Shown: positions 6,253 through 14,088 of the stretch, piece by piece
How the letters are laid out: each line of letters starts with the position of its first letter
Numbering within the stretch: position 1 is the stretch's first letter
Assembly (NCBI RefSeq): GCF_002282855.1
Contig: NZ_NRIR01000005.1
Coordinates: 1 to 64,000, forward strand
Direction of reading: 5' to 3'
DNA length: 64,000 nucleotides
Source of the DNA: Paraferrimonas sedimenticola
GTDB lineage: Bacteria; Pseudomonadota; Gammaproteobacteria; Enterobacterales; Shewanellaceae
The notes under the pieces: generated by a model
What the model was told of the DNA's origin: nothing
Seen by the model: the letters and a program-made list of their open reading frames with translations, nothing else
Databases searched by the model: none
Program-made: the position numbers and the translations under genes

Positions 6253-9003
6253 GTGAAAGCCCGTGTGTTAGCTGGCTGGTTGCTGGCTGGAGTTTCGATG
6301 GCCTGTAGTGCCAGCGTGCTCGCCAAGTCGCAACTAACCCTTGAAGATGTGATGGCCTTTGAAACCATCAAAGATATGCAACTCTCCGACAACGGTAAAA
6401 TTATTGCCTACAGTGCTCAGCCGGACCGCGGTGACGCACGTGGCATAGTGGCTGCCAACGGAGCCGAAGTGCAGGTAGAGCGCGGTGTTAAGCCACAGAT
6501 CTCTGCGACCAATCAGTTCGTGTTGTTTGAAAGCAAACCTAGCCTACTGGAACACGAAAAAGCGTCAAAGAAAGAGCGCAAGTCACTGCACAGCGACTTT
6601 ATCCTTGTCGACACGCTAACCGGTGAACAAACCACTTTTGAAAACGTAAAAAGCGGTGAGTTTAGCGAGTCAGGCAATGCCTTGGCATTGAAACTGGCAC
6701 CGGTGGAGTCGGATAGCAAAGACGATAAAGATGAAGATAAGCGCGAAAAAGCCGACATTGGCCAGGGTTTGACCTTGGTGCATCTAAATACCAATAAAAA
6801 GTTATCTCTAAGCGATGTGACTCACTACCAGTTGGCCAAAAAAGGCGACTGGGCGATTGCTGCGGTTAACACTCCTGAAAACCATCAAGTAGTGTTGGTT
6901 GAGCTTTCCAACATGAGCATGCGAGTGGTTGCTGAGAGCAAAGACCAGCAGATTGCTCAAGTGGCGATTTCTGATTCCGGAGCATGGTTGGCCTACACCC
7001 AGGGTGATGCTGAGCAGCCACGCGCGCTGCGCACCCACGAGCTAACCGTACGTCGTGCTGACGAGTCGAAGACCAAAACCTTTAAGGGCATGACTAGCTG
7101 GCGTTACTCGGTCAACTCTGGATTGACCTTCAGCGACGACGAGCAGCAACTGTTTGTTGGCCGTACTAAGGTTTTCGAGCAAGCGCCTAAGCGTGAGAAG
7201 GTGGAAACTGCCGAGAATCTGACTTCTCGCGACACTTTGCTGGGCCAACGTGACCTGATCATTTGGCATGGTGACGACCCTCGCATCAAGCCAAACGAAG
7301 CCAAGCAATACGACAAGGTTCAAAAGCAAACTTACACTGCTGTGTTGCACCTAGAGCCAATGAATTTGGTTCAGCTAGCTGATGAGCAACTGCCTGTGGT
7401 GAACACCAAGCAGCAGGGCGAGTGGCTACTGGCGTCAACCGACGTACCTTACTTGAAGATGCTAACTTGGGCGGGTCGCTACAAAGACTTTTACTTAGTG
7501 AACATTAACACGGGTGAGCGCCGCTTGATTGTGGCTCAACAGTCTGTCTACGCACCGCCGGTGATGGCACCAACTGGCGACAAGCTGTTGTACTACCGCC
7601 AAGGCAACCTGCATTTGCTCGACCTGAACTCAGGCCGCAAGCGCAACCTAACTGGCGATCTGGACGTATCCTTTGCCGATGAAGATCACGACTACCCAAC
7701 CCCAACGCCAGGTTATGGCCTAGGACCGTGGAAAGCCGACGGAACTGGGCTAATTGGTTACGACAAGTACGATGTATGGGAGTTTGACCTAAACGGCCAA
7801 AGCGCGACTAAGTTGACCAGTGGTCGCGATGCGCAGCAGCAGTACCGCGTGGTGGGTTTGGTTGAGCCGAAAGCTGGCCCGCAAACCTATGCCGACAGCC
7901 AAGCTCTGACTCTGCATCGCTTTGACTACAACACTAAGCTAGACCAGCTGCAGCGTTTTGACGCGCAAGCCCAAGCTTGGGTCAGTGCTCGCGATGGCGA
8001 ATACAAGATTGCCAATGTAATGCGCGCCAAGAAAGCGGATGTGTTGCTGTTTAGCGAAGAAAATTATCAGACCTTCCCAGACTTCCACTTAGGCGAGCAA
8101 AGCAACCTTGCGACCGCTAAAGCCGTTACTCAGCTGGGCACTCAAACTGACAAGTTTGCTTGGGGTAAGCCTCAACTGATTCGTTGGATGAACAGCGACG
8201 GTCGCGAAATCGACGGTGCTCTGTTCTTGCCACCAGGCTACAATGCCGGCGACAAGGTACCTGTGTTGGTTTACTACTACCGCTTTATGAGCCAGCGTTT
8301 GACCGAATTCCCTAAGATGCACGTCAACCACAGACCTAACTTTGCTTGGTATAACGCCAACGGCTATGCGGTGTTCCTGCCGGATATTCGCTTTGCTATC
8401 GGCTACCCTGGTCAAACTGCGGTAGACGCGCTAGTGGGCGGCACTCAAAAGCTGATTGATATGGGCATTGCCGATCCAGATAAGATTGGTTTGCACGGCC
8501 ACTCATGGTCTGGTTACCAAACGGCCTTTGCGGTAACCCAAACCAACATCTTTAAGGCGGCGGTAAGCGGTGCGCCAGTATCCAACATGACTAGCGCCTA
8601 CTCAGGCATTCGTCTAGGTACAGGTTTGGCTCGTCAGTTCCAATACGAGGCGGGTCAAAGCCGCATCGGTGCTACTTTGTACAAGCAGCCGTTTGTTTAC
8701 TGGGAGAACTCGCCAATTGCTCACGTAGAGCGCATCCAAACGCCAATGATGATTATGTTTGGCGACATCGATGACGCTGTGCCATGGGAGCAGGGAATTG
8801 AGCTATATTTGGCCATGCGCCGCACTGGTAAAGATGTGATTATGTTGCAATACCAGGATGAGCCGCACCACTTGAAAAAGTACCCGAATAAGCTCGATTA
8901 CACCATTCGTATGAAGCAGTACTTCGACCACTATTTGTTGGGCGAAAAAGCACCTGAGTGGATAAGCTCTGGTGAAGCTTTCTACCAGTACCGTAAGGAC
9001 TAA
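6253..9003 (+). CDS. Secreted S9-family prolyl oligopeptidase-like peptidase
   Basis: A GTG start with AGGAG 5 bases upstream gives 916 residues with a Sec signal peptide (about 1-24, ending SASVLAKS). Residues about 30-600 look like a beta-propeller, with a highly charged acidic insert near 156-172. The C-terminal alpha/beta-hydrolase domain (about 640-916) has the nucleophile elbow LHGHSWSGYQ with Ser751, an Asp in GDIDDAVPW and His in DEPHHLKK. Most relatives have G where this protein has Ser753. It is predicted to act in the periplasm on peptides. The next gene starts 2 bases after its stop. Confidence 0.85.
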   Translation: MKARVLAGWLLAGVSMACSASVLAKSQLTLEDVMAFETIKDMQLSDNGKIIAYSAQPDRGDARGIVAANGAEVQVERGVKPQISATNQFVLFESKPSLLEHEKASKKERKSLHSDFILVDTLTGEQTTFENVKSGEFSESGNALALKLAPVESDSKDDKDEDKREKADIGQGLTLVHLNTNKKLSLSDVTHYQLAKKGDWAIAAVNTPENHQVVLVELSNMSMRVVAESKDQQIAQVAISDSGAWLAYTQGDAEQPRALRTHELTVRRADESKTKTFKGMTSWRYSVNSGLTFSDDEQQLFVGRTKVFEQAPKREKVETAENLTSRDTLLGQRDLIIWHGDDPRIKPNEAKQYDKVQKQTYTAVLHLEPMNLVQLADEQLPVVNTKQQGEWLLASTDVPYLKMLTWAGRYKDFYLVNINTGERRLIVAQQSVYAPPVMAPTGDKLLYYRQGNLHLLDLNSGRKRNLTGDLDVSFADEDHDYPTPTPGYGLGPWKADGTGLIGYDKYDVWEFDLNGQSATKLTSGRDAQQQYRVVGLVEPKAGPQTYADSQALTLHRFDYNTKLDQLQRFDAQAQAWVSARDGEYKIANVMRAKKADVLLFSEENYQTFPDFHLGEQSNLATAKAVTQLGTQTDKFAWGKPQLIRWMNSDGREIDGALFLPPGYNAGDKVPVLVYYYRFMSQRLTEFPKMHVNHRPNFAWYNANGYAVFLPDIRFAIGYPGQTAVDALVGGTQKLIDMGIADPDKIGLHGHSWSGYQTAFAVTQTNIFKAAVSGAPVSNMTSAYSGIRLGTGLARQFQYEAGQSRIGATLYKQPFVYWENSPIAHVERIQTPMMIMFGDIDDAVPWEQGIELYLAMRRTGKDVIMLQYQDEPHHLKKYPNKLDYTIRMKQYFDHYLLGEKAPEWISSGEAFYQYRKD

Positions 9004-9005
9004 GC

Positions 9006-9365
9006 ATGTCGAAAAAGGTTTATTGTGTGGCTCAGTTTGAGCCCAAACCAGGGCGAGCCAAAGAGCTGTTTGCCGCACTGCAAGCGCTTGAGCCAAATAC
9101 CTTGCGCGAAGATGGCTGCTTGCAGTACATAGTCACTCGCCAACTGGCCAGCGACTTTGCGCCAGGCAAATCAATGCCCATCGCGTTTAACGAGATTTGG
9201 GCAGACATGGCGGCGTTTGAAGCCCATTGTCAGCGCGCGGAAATTCAAGCTTTCTTTGCTGCGCACTGCGAAGCACAAGATGGCGCCGCAGCCGACTGGA
9301 ACGTCTGTGTCTACACAGACGAGCCAGAAGACTATGACGCACCACAATTGCCGAGTTGCTGCTAA
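9006..9365 (+). CDS. Antibiotic biosynthesis monooxygenase (ABM) domain protein
   Basis: The 119-residue protein resembles YgiN-like dimeric ferredoxin-fold monooxygenases: VYCVAQFEPKPGRAKELFAAL at the start, EPNTLREDGCLQYIV in the middle and FNEIWADMAAFEAHCQRAEIQAF toward the end. Members act on quinols or small aromatic compounds without a bound cofactor. The substrate cannot be read from the sequence. It is translationally close to the S9 peptidase (2-base gap) and followed by a strong terminator, so it likely ends that transcript. Confidence 0.75.
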   Translation: MSKKVYCVAQFEPKPGRAKELFAALQALEPNTLREDGCLQYIVTRQLASDFAPGKSMPIAFNEIWADMAAFEAHCQRAEIQAFFAAHCEAQDGAAADWNVCVYTDEPEDYDAPQLPSCC

Positions 9366-9384
9366 GCCTGATTAGCGATTTGAA

Positions 9385-10143
9385 TTAAGCCGGTGTATGC
9401 CGGCTTTTTTTGTTGCCAAATTTGGTGAATGGAATCAACTTGGGCACTCTGGCCTGATAATCGCGATAGCGATCACCAAAGCGTTTGACCAAGCTCTTCT
9501 CTTCATAGTGCAGCCCGATGAACATATAAGCGGTCATGCACAAGGCCAACATGAGATGGCCATAACCCATGGTGGGGGTGCTCCAAACACCAATCAGCAC
9601 TCCGAGTTGAATAGGATGCCGTACTAAGCGATACAAAAATCGTTCGCTAAAAGGCGCCGGGTCGAAGGGCTTTTGACGGAAAAAGCCTAAGGCTTGCTTC
9701 ACGCCCATCAGATCCCAATGATCGATTTCAAAGGTTGCAGCGAGTAGTACTACCCAGCCGACCAGCTGTAACGCCACTAATGACTGAACCAGCGTGGTGT
9801 TGGTGACTTGCCACAGATAACCGTCGATACTTTGCCAGCTAAACACAAAGGCCAACATGAAGGCGCCGGAGATCCACACATAGGTGGGGCGCTCAATGGC
9901 CATTGGAAAAATCTTGCCAAAGGCACTTTTAAAGCGCGAGCGAGCCATCACAGTGTGTTGCACACCAAATAGCACAATTAATACTAAATTCAGGATGATA
10001 GCGGTTTCGATAGAAACCACGGCGGGGCGGTCAATGGCCAATGGAAAGAAAGACCAATTGCCCATAAATAACATAAAGCTAGCCAGTCCCATAAAGCCTA
10101 CGAGATAGCTAACCAGTCCATAACACAAAACGAGCCAACGCAT
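9385..10143 (-). CDS. mddA: Methanethiol S-methyltransferase-like membrane protein (MddA/NnrU/isoprenylcysteine methyltransferase type)
   Basis: The 252-residue protein has about six membrane segments and the C-terminal methyltransferase signature RLVRHPIQLGVLIGVWSTPTMGYGHL plus HYEEKSLVKRFGDRYRDYQARVPKLIP, typical of SAM-dependent membrane methyltransferases. The early motif FGVQHTVMARSRFK matches MddA proteins, which convert methanethiol to dimethyl sulfide. A NnrU-like protein of other function is the alternative. It stands alone between convergent and codirectional genes. Its final codons lie inside the terminator of the opposing gene. Confidence 0.65.
   Translation of the reverse strand: MRWLVLCYGLVSYLVGFMGLASFMLFMGNWSFFPLAIDRPAVVSIETAIILNLVLIVLFGVQHTVMARSRFKSAFGKIFPMAIERPTYVWISGAFMLAFVFSWQSIDGYLWQVTNTTLVQSLVALQLVGWVVLLAATFEIDHWDLMGVKQALGFFRQKPFDPAPFSERFLYRLVRHPIQLGVLIGVWSTPTMGYGHLMLALCMTAYMFIGLHYEEKSLVKRFGDRYRDYQARVPKLIPFTKFGNKKSRHTPA
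9387..9411. terminator. Strong terminator overlapping the 3' end of the convergent methyltransferase gene
   Basis: AAGCCGG pairs with CCGGCTT around a 6-base loop, followed by TTTTTTT on the plus strand. The stop codon of the minus-strand gene lies at 9385-9387, so the hairpin doubles as its last codons. Confidence 0.85.
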
Positions 10144-10240
10144 AGTTCCTCTCCCTGTGAGTTGCCCATGGTTAAGCCTAGTGGTTTTGGTGCTATTTTG
10201 CCGGATTTTCGACGACTAAAAGCCCATTGGGGCGGGGGTT

Positions 10241-10723
10241 CTATGGTTTTGCGTCAGTGCCAACCATCAGCTGAATCGAGGTGCCGGATGTGTCTTTAAG
10301 CTCAAAGCCGAAGTCCGCTCGAGCGACAGGCTTGTTGTAGCCATTGAGCTGGGAATCTCTGGTGGCTTTCACCGTATCCCAACCCAAATCGACTCCCGCT
10401 ACAGGATGTAGGTCAAATTGAGAAAAGCGGGCTAGGGGATTGAAGCGAAAGTGGGAGCTTAAATGCAGGCCAACACCCGAGGCGGCGTTTGGATTTAGGC
10501 TAGGCATTAGCGTTTGGCCGTAGATGCGATTGACCCATTCGCCACTTTCATAGGGTTTGGCTTCAAACTCGTAGCCTAACTGCAGCCAAGCTGGAGTCTG
10601 TACTTGAGTCTGGCTGCTGGAATCCGAGTTCAGGCTCATGCCCCAATAGCTGCCCTCAGCAAGGACTGGGCCGTAAATCAGAGCAGTTACTAGGCAAAGT
10701 GTACGAGATTTGAAGTGAGCCAT
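10241..10723 (-). CDS. Small exported protein, possibly a beta-barrel fragment or envelope protein
   Basis: The 160-residue product has a Sec signal peptide (MAHFKSRTLCLVTALIYGPVL, cleavage near AEG) and a mature part with alternating hydrophobic and polar residues (LQLGYEFEAKPY, GVGLHLSSHFRFNPL, VARADFGFELKDTSG), as in outer-membrane beta strands. It is shorter than usual porins and lacks a clear C-terminal aromatic residue. No family recognised. AGGA-like sequence precedes the ATG. Confidence 0.55.
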   Translation of the reverse strand: MAHFKSRTLCLVTALIYGPVLAEGSYWGMSLNSDSSSQTQVQTPAWLQLGYEFEAKPYESGEWVNRIYGQTLMPSLNPNAASGVGLHLSSHFRFNPLARFSQFDLHPVAGVDLGWDTVKATRDSQLNGYNKPVARADFGFELKDTSGTSIQLMVGTDAKP

Positions 10724-10790
10724 GGCAACCGGTCCTCGAGATTTGCGATAACTCTTAAGTTAGCTTTAGCTAACTATTAGTCAAGGCCTA

Positions 10791-10905
10791 TCAAGGAATA
10801 GGTTTACTCCAGTTATCCACAAAGCGAGCTGTGTTTTCTAGGTTAGTTCTGTCGCTAAGCTCAATCTTGTCTGTGACCGAATCCACTGCTCTAGCCCAAG
10901 TTTGG
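10791..10905 (-). pseudogene. Third, decayed copy of the SDR gene 3' end
   Basis: Read on the minus strand this gives SSQTWARAVDSVTDKIEL, then SDRTNLENTARFVDN, then WSKPIP and TGA. It aligns without gaps to the last ~40 codons of the intact SDR at 14089-14781 (NAFCLPQDSVYGMIEQ, TDLTNTGRFVDYCGNEIPW) and to the second copy at 11675-11800. The final Trp codon has become a stop (TGG to TGA). Similarity fades upstream of about NAW, the same place where the second copy loses similarity. No start or upstream SDR sequence is present. Confidence 0.7.
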
Positions 10906-10948
10906 CTTGATCAAATAGGTCATGGCGCAGTCGTTGCTTTTAAAAGCG

Positions 10949-11191
10949 TTAGACTTCGGTTAGCCAGGTAACAAATTTCTTGGTTTCTACGGCGTTCTTG
11001 AAGCGGACGTTGGAGAGTTTGTTGTTGTCTCGAAAGACGACGGAAAATTTGTTTACAGAAATGGATTGTATGGGTGGTTGAACTGTTAGTTCGGTACCGC
11101 AAAGGGCATGGGTTATATTTTGAATTTGAATCTCTCTAGTTATTGGTGAGGAGCAAGAAAAGCAAAGGCTGGTCAGAAACCAGCCTAGCAA
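10949..11191 (-). CDS. Doubtful 80-residue frame
   Basis: A TTG-initiated frame gives MLGWFLTSLCFSCSSP at the start and FRDNNKLSNVRFKNAVETKK near the end. The C-terminal half looks protein-like and the start could be a poor lipobox (LCFSC). However, its first codons lie inside the cspA terminator hairpin and no clear ribosome binding site is seen. It may be a remnant of a gene or nothing. Confidence 0.2.
   Translation of the reverse strand: MLGWFLTSLCFSCSSPITREIQIQNITHALCGTELTVQPPIQSISVNKFSVVFRDNNKLSNVRFKNAVETKKFVTWLTEV
11166..11186 (-). terminator. cspA terminator
   Basis: On the minus strand AGGCTGGT pairs with ACCAGCCT around a 5-base loop, followed by TTGCTTTTCTTG, 24 bases after the cspA stop codon. 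Confidence 0.85.
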
Positions 11192-11209
11192 TATTGAAGC
11201 TTCTATTGA

Positions 11210-11422
11210 TTACAGAGCAACAACGTTGTTCGCTTGAGGGCCTTTTTGGCCTTGTTCTACTTCGAACTTAACTTGTTGGCCTTCAGCTAGTGATTTGTAG
11301 CCTTCAGAAACAATTGAACGGAAGTGAACGAATACGTCTTTGCCGCCGTCAGTTGGAGTGATAAAACCAAAACCTTTTTCTTCGTTAAACCACTTAACTA
11401 CGCCAGTTACAGAATTAGACAT
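11210..11422 (-). CDS. Cold-shock protein of the CspA family
   Basis: The 70-residue protein is a single cold-shock domain: [19 protein letters not shown] with RNP1 (KGFGFI), then DVFVHF as RNP2, and the usual [18 protein letters not shown] end. These proteins bind single-stranded RNA and DNA and melt RNA structure in the cold or during growth. It has a long leader of about 175 bases, as in other cspA genes, and its own terminator. It lies alone between two displaced SDR gene ends, so it may have travelled with an older integrated element. Confidence 0.9.
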   Translation of the reverse strand: MSNSVTGVVKWFNEEKGFGFITPTDGGKDVFVHFRSIVSEGYKSLAEGQQVKFEVEQGQKGPQANNVVAL

Positions 11423-11602
11423 GCTTGGAACCTTTTATTAATCAAAAAATTTGGTGAGTCATCACCGATAAAGCCATAGATAAAACAAGTAAAACATTAG
11501 CCAGTAAAGCAAATGACATTACAAGTTCTACTTAAAATAAAAGGAGAAGCTGAGATACAAAGTGCAATAGCAGATAAGGCTTTAAGTTTCTAAAGCCCGT
11601 GC

Positions 11603-11608
11603 ATCATA
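11603..11608 (-). promoter_or_regulatory. Possible cspA -10 box with a long leader
   Basis: On the minus strand TATGAT lies about 175 bases upstream of the cspA ATG, which would give a long 5' leader of the kind that confers cold-dependent translation. The -35 element is not clear. Confidence 0.35.
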
Positions 11609-11674
11609 CGCCAAAGCTCGCTAAGAGTACAGAGATCACACAATTTGATTTAATTGGGCGTAGCCAACACCCTG

Positions 11675-11800
11675 TTACCAAGGAATGTCATTGCCGCAGT
11701 AATCCACAAAGCGACCTGTGTTGTCTAGATTGGTGCTATCAATGAGCTCCATCATGCCGGCCACCGAGTCTTCTACTGTGGTCCAGGCATTCGGCCCACC
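11675..11800 (-). pseudogene. Displaced 3' end of the SDR gene (42 codons with stop)
   Basis: On the minus strand the frame reads GGPNAWTTVEDSVAGMMEL, then IDSTNLDNTGRFVDYCGNDI, then PW and a TAA stop. It aligns over 126 bases with no gap to the 3' end of the intact SDR gene (14089-14214). By my count 88 of 126 bases match, about 70 percent, and the last 16 bases are identical. Upstream of that 16-bp word all similarity stops. This is the pattern left when an element integrates inside a gene and supplies a new 3' end, leaving the old one behind. Confidence 0.8.
11785..11800. repeat. Left copy of a 16-bp direct repeat, probable attachment core
   Basis: The word AGGCATTCGGCCCACC occurs here and again at 14199-14214. 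In both places it encodes the GGPNA codons of the SDR gene on the minus strand. Similarity between the two flanks is about 70 percent on one side and absent on the other, so the word marks the point of recombination. Confidence 0.7.
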
Positions 11801-11867
11801 GAAAGTTAGCTGTTGTATGGACAGCACTTGTTCAGGTAGTAAACGCAACTTTGGTTAAAATACGCGC

Positions 11868-13037
11868 ATGATGAAGACTCCAAAAGTATACAGCTATTCC
11901 AGAATCAGTTCAGCAAAACAGGCTGGTGGTACTGGTATCGACCAACAGACAGACCGTGAAGCACTTGAAAAGGTGTCGATTGAGTATGGATTACCTATTG
12001 CAGATGAAAGCTTTAGCGATGTTTCTAGCGGCTATCATGCTAAGCATTTGGACGGTGATTTTGGTCGAGTCCTTGGACTGATTGAAAGTGGCGGTATAGC
12101 GCCAGAATCTATTTTGGTTGTGAGTAACTTGGACAGGCTTTCAAGGCAGACTGTCAATGAAGCTATGGCACAGTTGCTCAGAATCATTAACGCTGGAGTA
12201 CGTGTCTATACGTCAATTGATGGGAAGTTGTACAGCAAGGATGACGCTAATCTGACTGCTACGTTGATTGTTAGCTTGATTTACATGGAGCGAGCCAATG
12301 AAGAAAGTCAGGTCAAAGCCAAAAGGACTTTGGGCAATGCCCTATCCATCATTAAAGAAGGTGCCAGAGATGCTGATGGGTATCACAAAGCGGTTAGGTC
12401 GATAGGTAGAGCACCTTGGTATTTAGACGTTACCAGCGGCTTTGTACGTCCTCACAAGTATTACTTTCCTATAGCTCAGGAGATTGTTGGTTTAGTGCTT
12501 CAGAATCAGTCGATTAAAGCGATTTGTCGGTATCTGAACAGTAAGTATGAGGCACCCAAGATTAACTCTAACAGGAAATTTGTTGACCAAGGTTGGAGCG
12601 ATACGACTATCAGAAGATTCCACCTAAGCAAGCTTTTGACTGGCGAGCAGACTTTTACCATTGAAGGTGCTGAGTATGTGATTAGTGACTATGCTCCTGC
12701 TGTTTGCTCAGAAAGTGAGTTTTACCAGATGGCCGCTATTAGGTCTAAGAATGCTCGTAAGAGTGGAAACAAGCGCACTACTGAGTTTGATGGCCTGTTG
12801 AATGGTATCGGAGTGCTAACCTGTGGCTGGTGTGGCGGCTCAATGACCAAGGTGTTGGATAGGCACCAAAAAGTTAGGTATAGATGCGCCAATGCTTTCA
12901 ACAAAGCTGATTACTGCAAGGGATTCTCAGTCAAGGCCGAGCTGGTGGAAGATGCTGTGATTCGTGTCTGTGCTGACAAAGTTTGGACTGCTAAAGACTC
13001 TGGTACAGATGCCACTGGAGCGATTCAAGCGGCATGA
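11868..13037 (+). CDS. Serine site-specific recombinase with zinc beta-ribbon
   Basis: The 389-residue protein has the resolvase/invertase catalytic domain (about 5-150: YSYSRISSAKQ with the nucleophile in the RIS motif near Ser14, and VVSNLDRLSRQTVNEAMAQLL with the conserved Asp-Arg-x-x-Arg). It then has a recombinase DNA-binding region (about 170-290) and a zinc beta-ribbon (Cys319, Cys322, then YRCANAFNKADYC). It ends soon after the ribbon, so it is shorter than most large serine integrases (450-600 residues). It starts 67 bases inside the left repeat and is the likely enzyme for the element's insertion. No Shine-Dalgarno sequence is evident before the double ATG. Confidence 0.85.
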   Translation: MMKTPKVYSYSRISSAKQAGGTGIDQQTDREALEKVSIEYGLPIADESFSDVSSGYHAKHLDGDFGRVLGLIESGGIAPESILVVSNLDRLSRQTVNEAMAQLLRIINAGVRVYTSIDGKLYSKDDANLTATLIVSLIYMERANEESQVKAKRTLGNALSIIKEGARDADGYHKAVRSIGRAPWYLDVTSGFVRPHKYYFPIAQEIVGLVLQNQSIKAICRYLNSKYEAPKINSNRKFVDQGWSDTTIRRFHLSKLLTGEQTFTIEGAEYVISDYAPAVCSESEFYQMAAIRSKNARKSGNKRTTEFDGLLNGIGVLTCGWCGGSMTKVLDRHQKVRYRCANAFNKADYCKGFSVKAELVEDAVIRVCADKVWTAKDSGTDATGAIQAA

Positions 13038-13039
13038 AG

Positions 13040-13074
13040 AGGAGCTGTATCAAAAATGATGCAGCTCCTTTTTT
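13040..13074. terminator. Strong terminator between recombinase and cargo gene
   Basis: AGGAGCTG pairs with CAGCTCCT and the stem extends through ATCA/TGAT around AAAA, giving about 13 pairs with a wobble, followed by TTTTTT on the plus strand. Confidence 0.85.
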
Positions 13075-13105
13075 GTATGTGTACTTGGCTGTGAGTGTTG
13101 GATTC

Positions 13106-13990
13106 TTAATTTGTCGCCGATTCAAGAAGTTTTAAGGCGTCTTTAATTTCGCGGTCTTCTTTCATAGCGCTTTCTAGCTTCTCCGAGAACTGGAAAAGCA
13201 CAGTCTTGAGTGCAGTCGCATACTGTAGGCACTGTTCATCTGTCTTATTGTGAAGGCCTTCGCTGACCGCTCTATACATAAGCGTTAGTGGGTTCTTCCC
13301 GTTTACCAACAGGCTTTCTGGTATAGCGTGTTTGATTGTTCGGATGGCGTCCGCAAAGCGTGGTTGAGCTTTAGCGTCTTGTAGTTCATTCACCAGTTGG
13401 TCGTAACCTCCAGTGAGCTGGGCAACTTTTATGACTTTATCGAAAATCTTATCTTTCTTGGCGTCTAAGATTCTTCGGTAGTAAGCAAACGCTGCGATTC
13501 CAAACCCTTGGTTTTCACACTGGTGCCCCTTGAAGAAAAGCTGTCTTTCTCCACCTATCAAATCCAGAGCTTTTTTAGGTATCGGTTTTCCAAACCTCGG
13601 CATTTCCCCAACTTTTTCAACAGTAATCGCTGTTTCAAATCCAATGTATTCATTCTTGGATGGTACATACGAATGAAATTTTAGGAAGAAGTGCTTTATT
13701 TCGAGCTTGCAGTTGCTGCAGCAAAAGCTAAGCCGATTAAAAGAGTCTAAGGTGTGAACCACTATCGTTTCCGAGTCATCGATTAGCTCAAAGTACCTTG
13801 GAGATTTGCAGGCATCGTTTGAGCAATACAGTAAGGGTCTTATGGTTTTTAGTTCTGTGGAGGTACTGTCGGGCAAATAACCTTTGTTAGCAGACCTTTT
13901 CCGCTCTCCCAGTCTATAGTTATCGAGTAAATCAGAGCAGAGTTGTGGAGTGTACAACGGAGCTTCATTCAAAAAAGTCTCTAAATCCAT
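13106..13990 (-). CDS. Zinc-ribbon protein with DUF4145/HEPN-like C-terminal half, element cargo
   Basis: The 294-residue protein has a probable zinc ribbon (Cys56, Cys61, then Cys90-Cys91-x-x-Cys94). A helical region around 130-290 contains MPRFGKPIPKKALDLI, FGIAAFAYYRRILDAKKD and YRAVSEGLHNKTDEQCLQYA. That order (Pro-rich lead-in, AYYRR helix, late His-Asn helix) resembles DUF4145 proteins, which are related to HEPN domains and often occur in phage-defence loci. I cannot confirm the family without a profile search. It is the only non-recombinase gene of the 2.4-kb element and is transcribed toward the recombinase. Function is unknown; a defence role is inference from context. Confidence 0.6.
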   Translation of the reverse strand: MDLETFLNEAPLYTPQLCSDLLDNYRLGERKRSANKGYLPDSTSTELKTIRPLLYCSNDACKSPRYFELIDDSETIVVHTLDSFNRLSFCCSNCKLEIKHFFLKFHSYVPSKNEYIGFETAITVEKVGEMPRFGKPIPKKALDLIGGERQLFFKGHQCENQGFGIAAFAYYRRILDAKKDKIFDKVIKVAQLTGGYDQLVNELQDAKAQPRFADAIRTIKHAIPESLLVNGKNPLTLMYRAVSEGLHNKTDEQCLQYATALKTVLFQFSEKLESAMKEDREIKDALKLLESATN

Positions 13991-14088
13991 GATGGTCTCT
14001 TTCGGTTGTCGCTAATGTCATTGCGACCAAGGTTTTTCGTATTTAAGCTTTGGCTTTTTTTTCTTAAGTAGCACTTAACGCCATGATT

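Larger units (their letters stand above)
10724..11209. other. Intergenic region with a decayed gene end and a doubtful small frame
   Basis: The stretch holds the degenerate 3' end of a short-chain dehydrogenase gene (10791-10905), a doubtful 80-codon frame (10949-11191) and the cspA terminator (11166-11186). Nothing else is visible. Confidence 0.6.
11423..11867. other. cspA leader, displaced SDR 3' end and recombinase promoter region
   Basis: From left to right this gap holds the cspA leader and promoter (to about 11640), the second SDR 3' fragment (11675-11800) and a 67-base lead into the recombinase gene. No other gene is seen. Confidence 0.6.
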
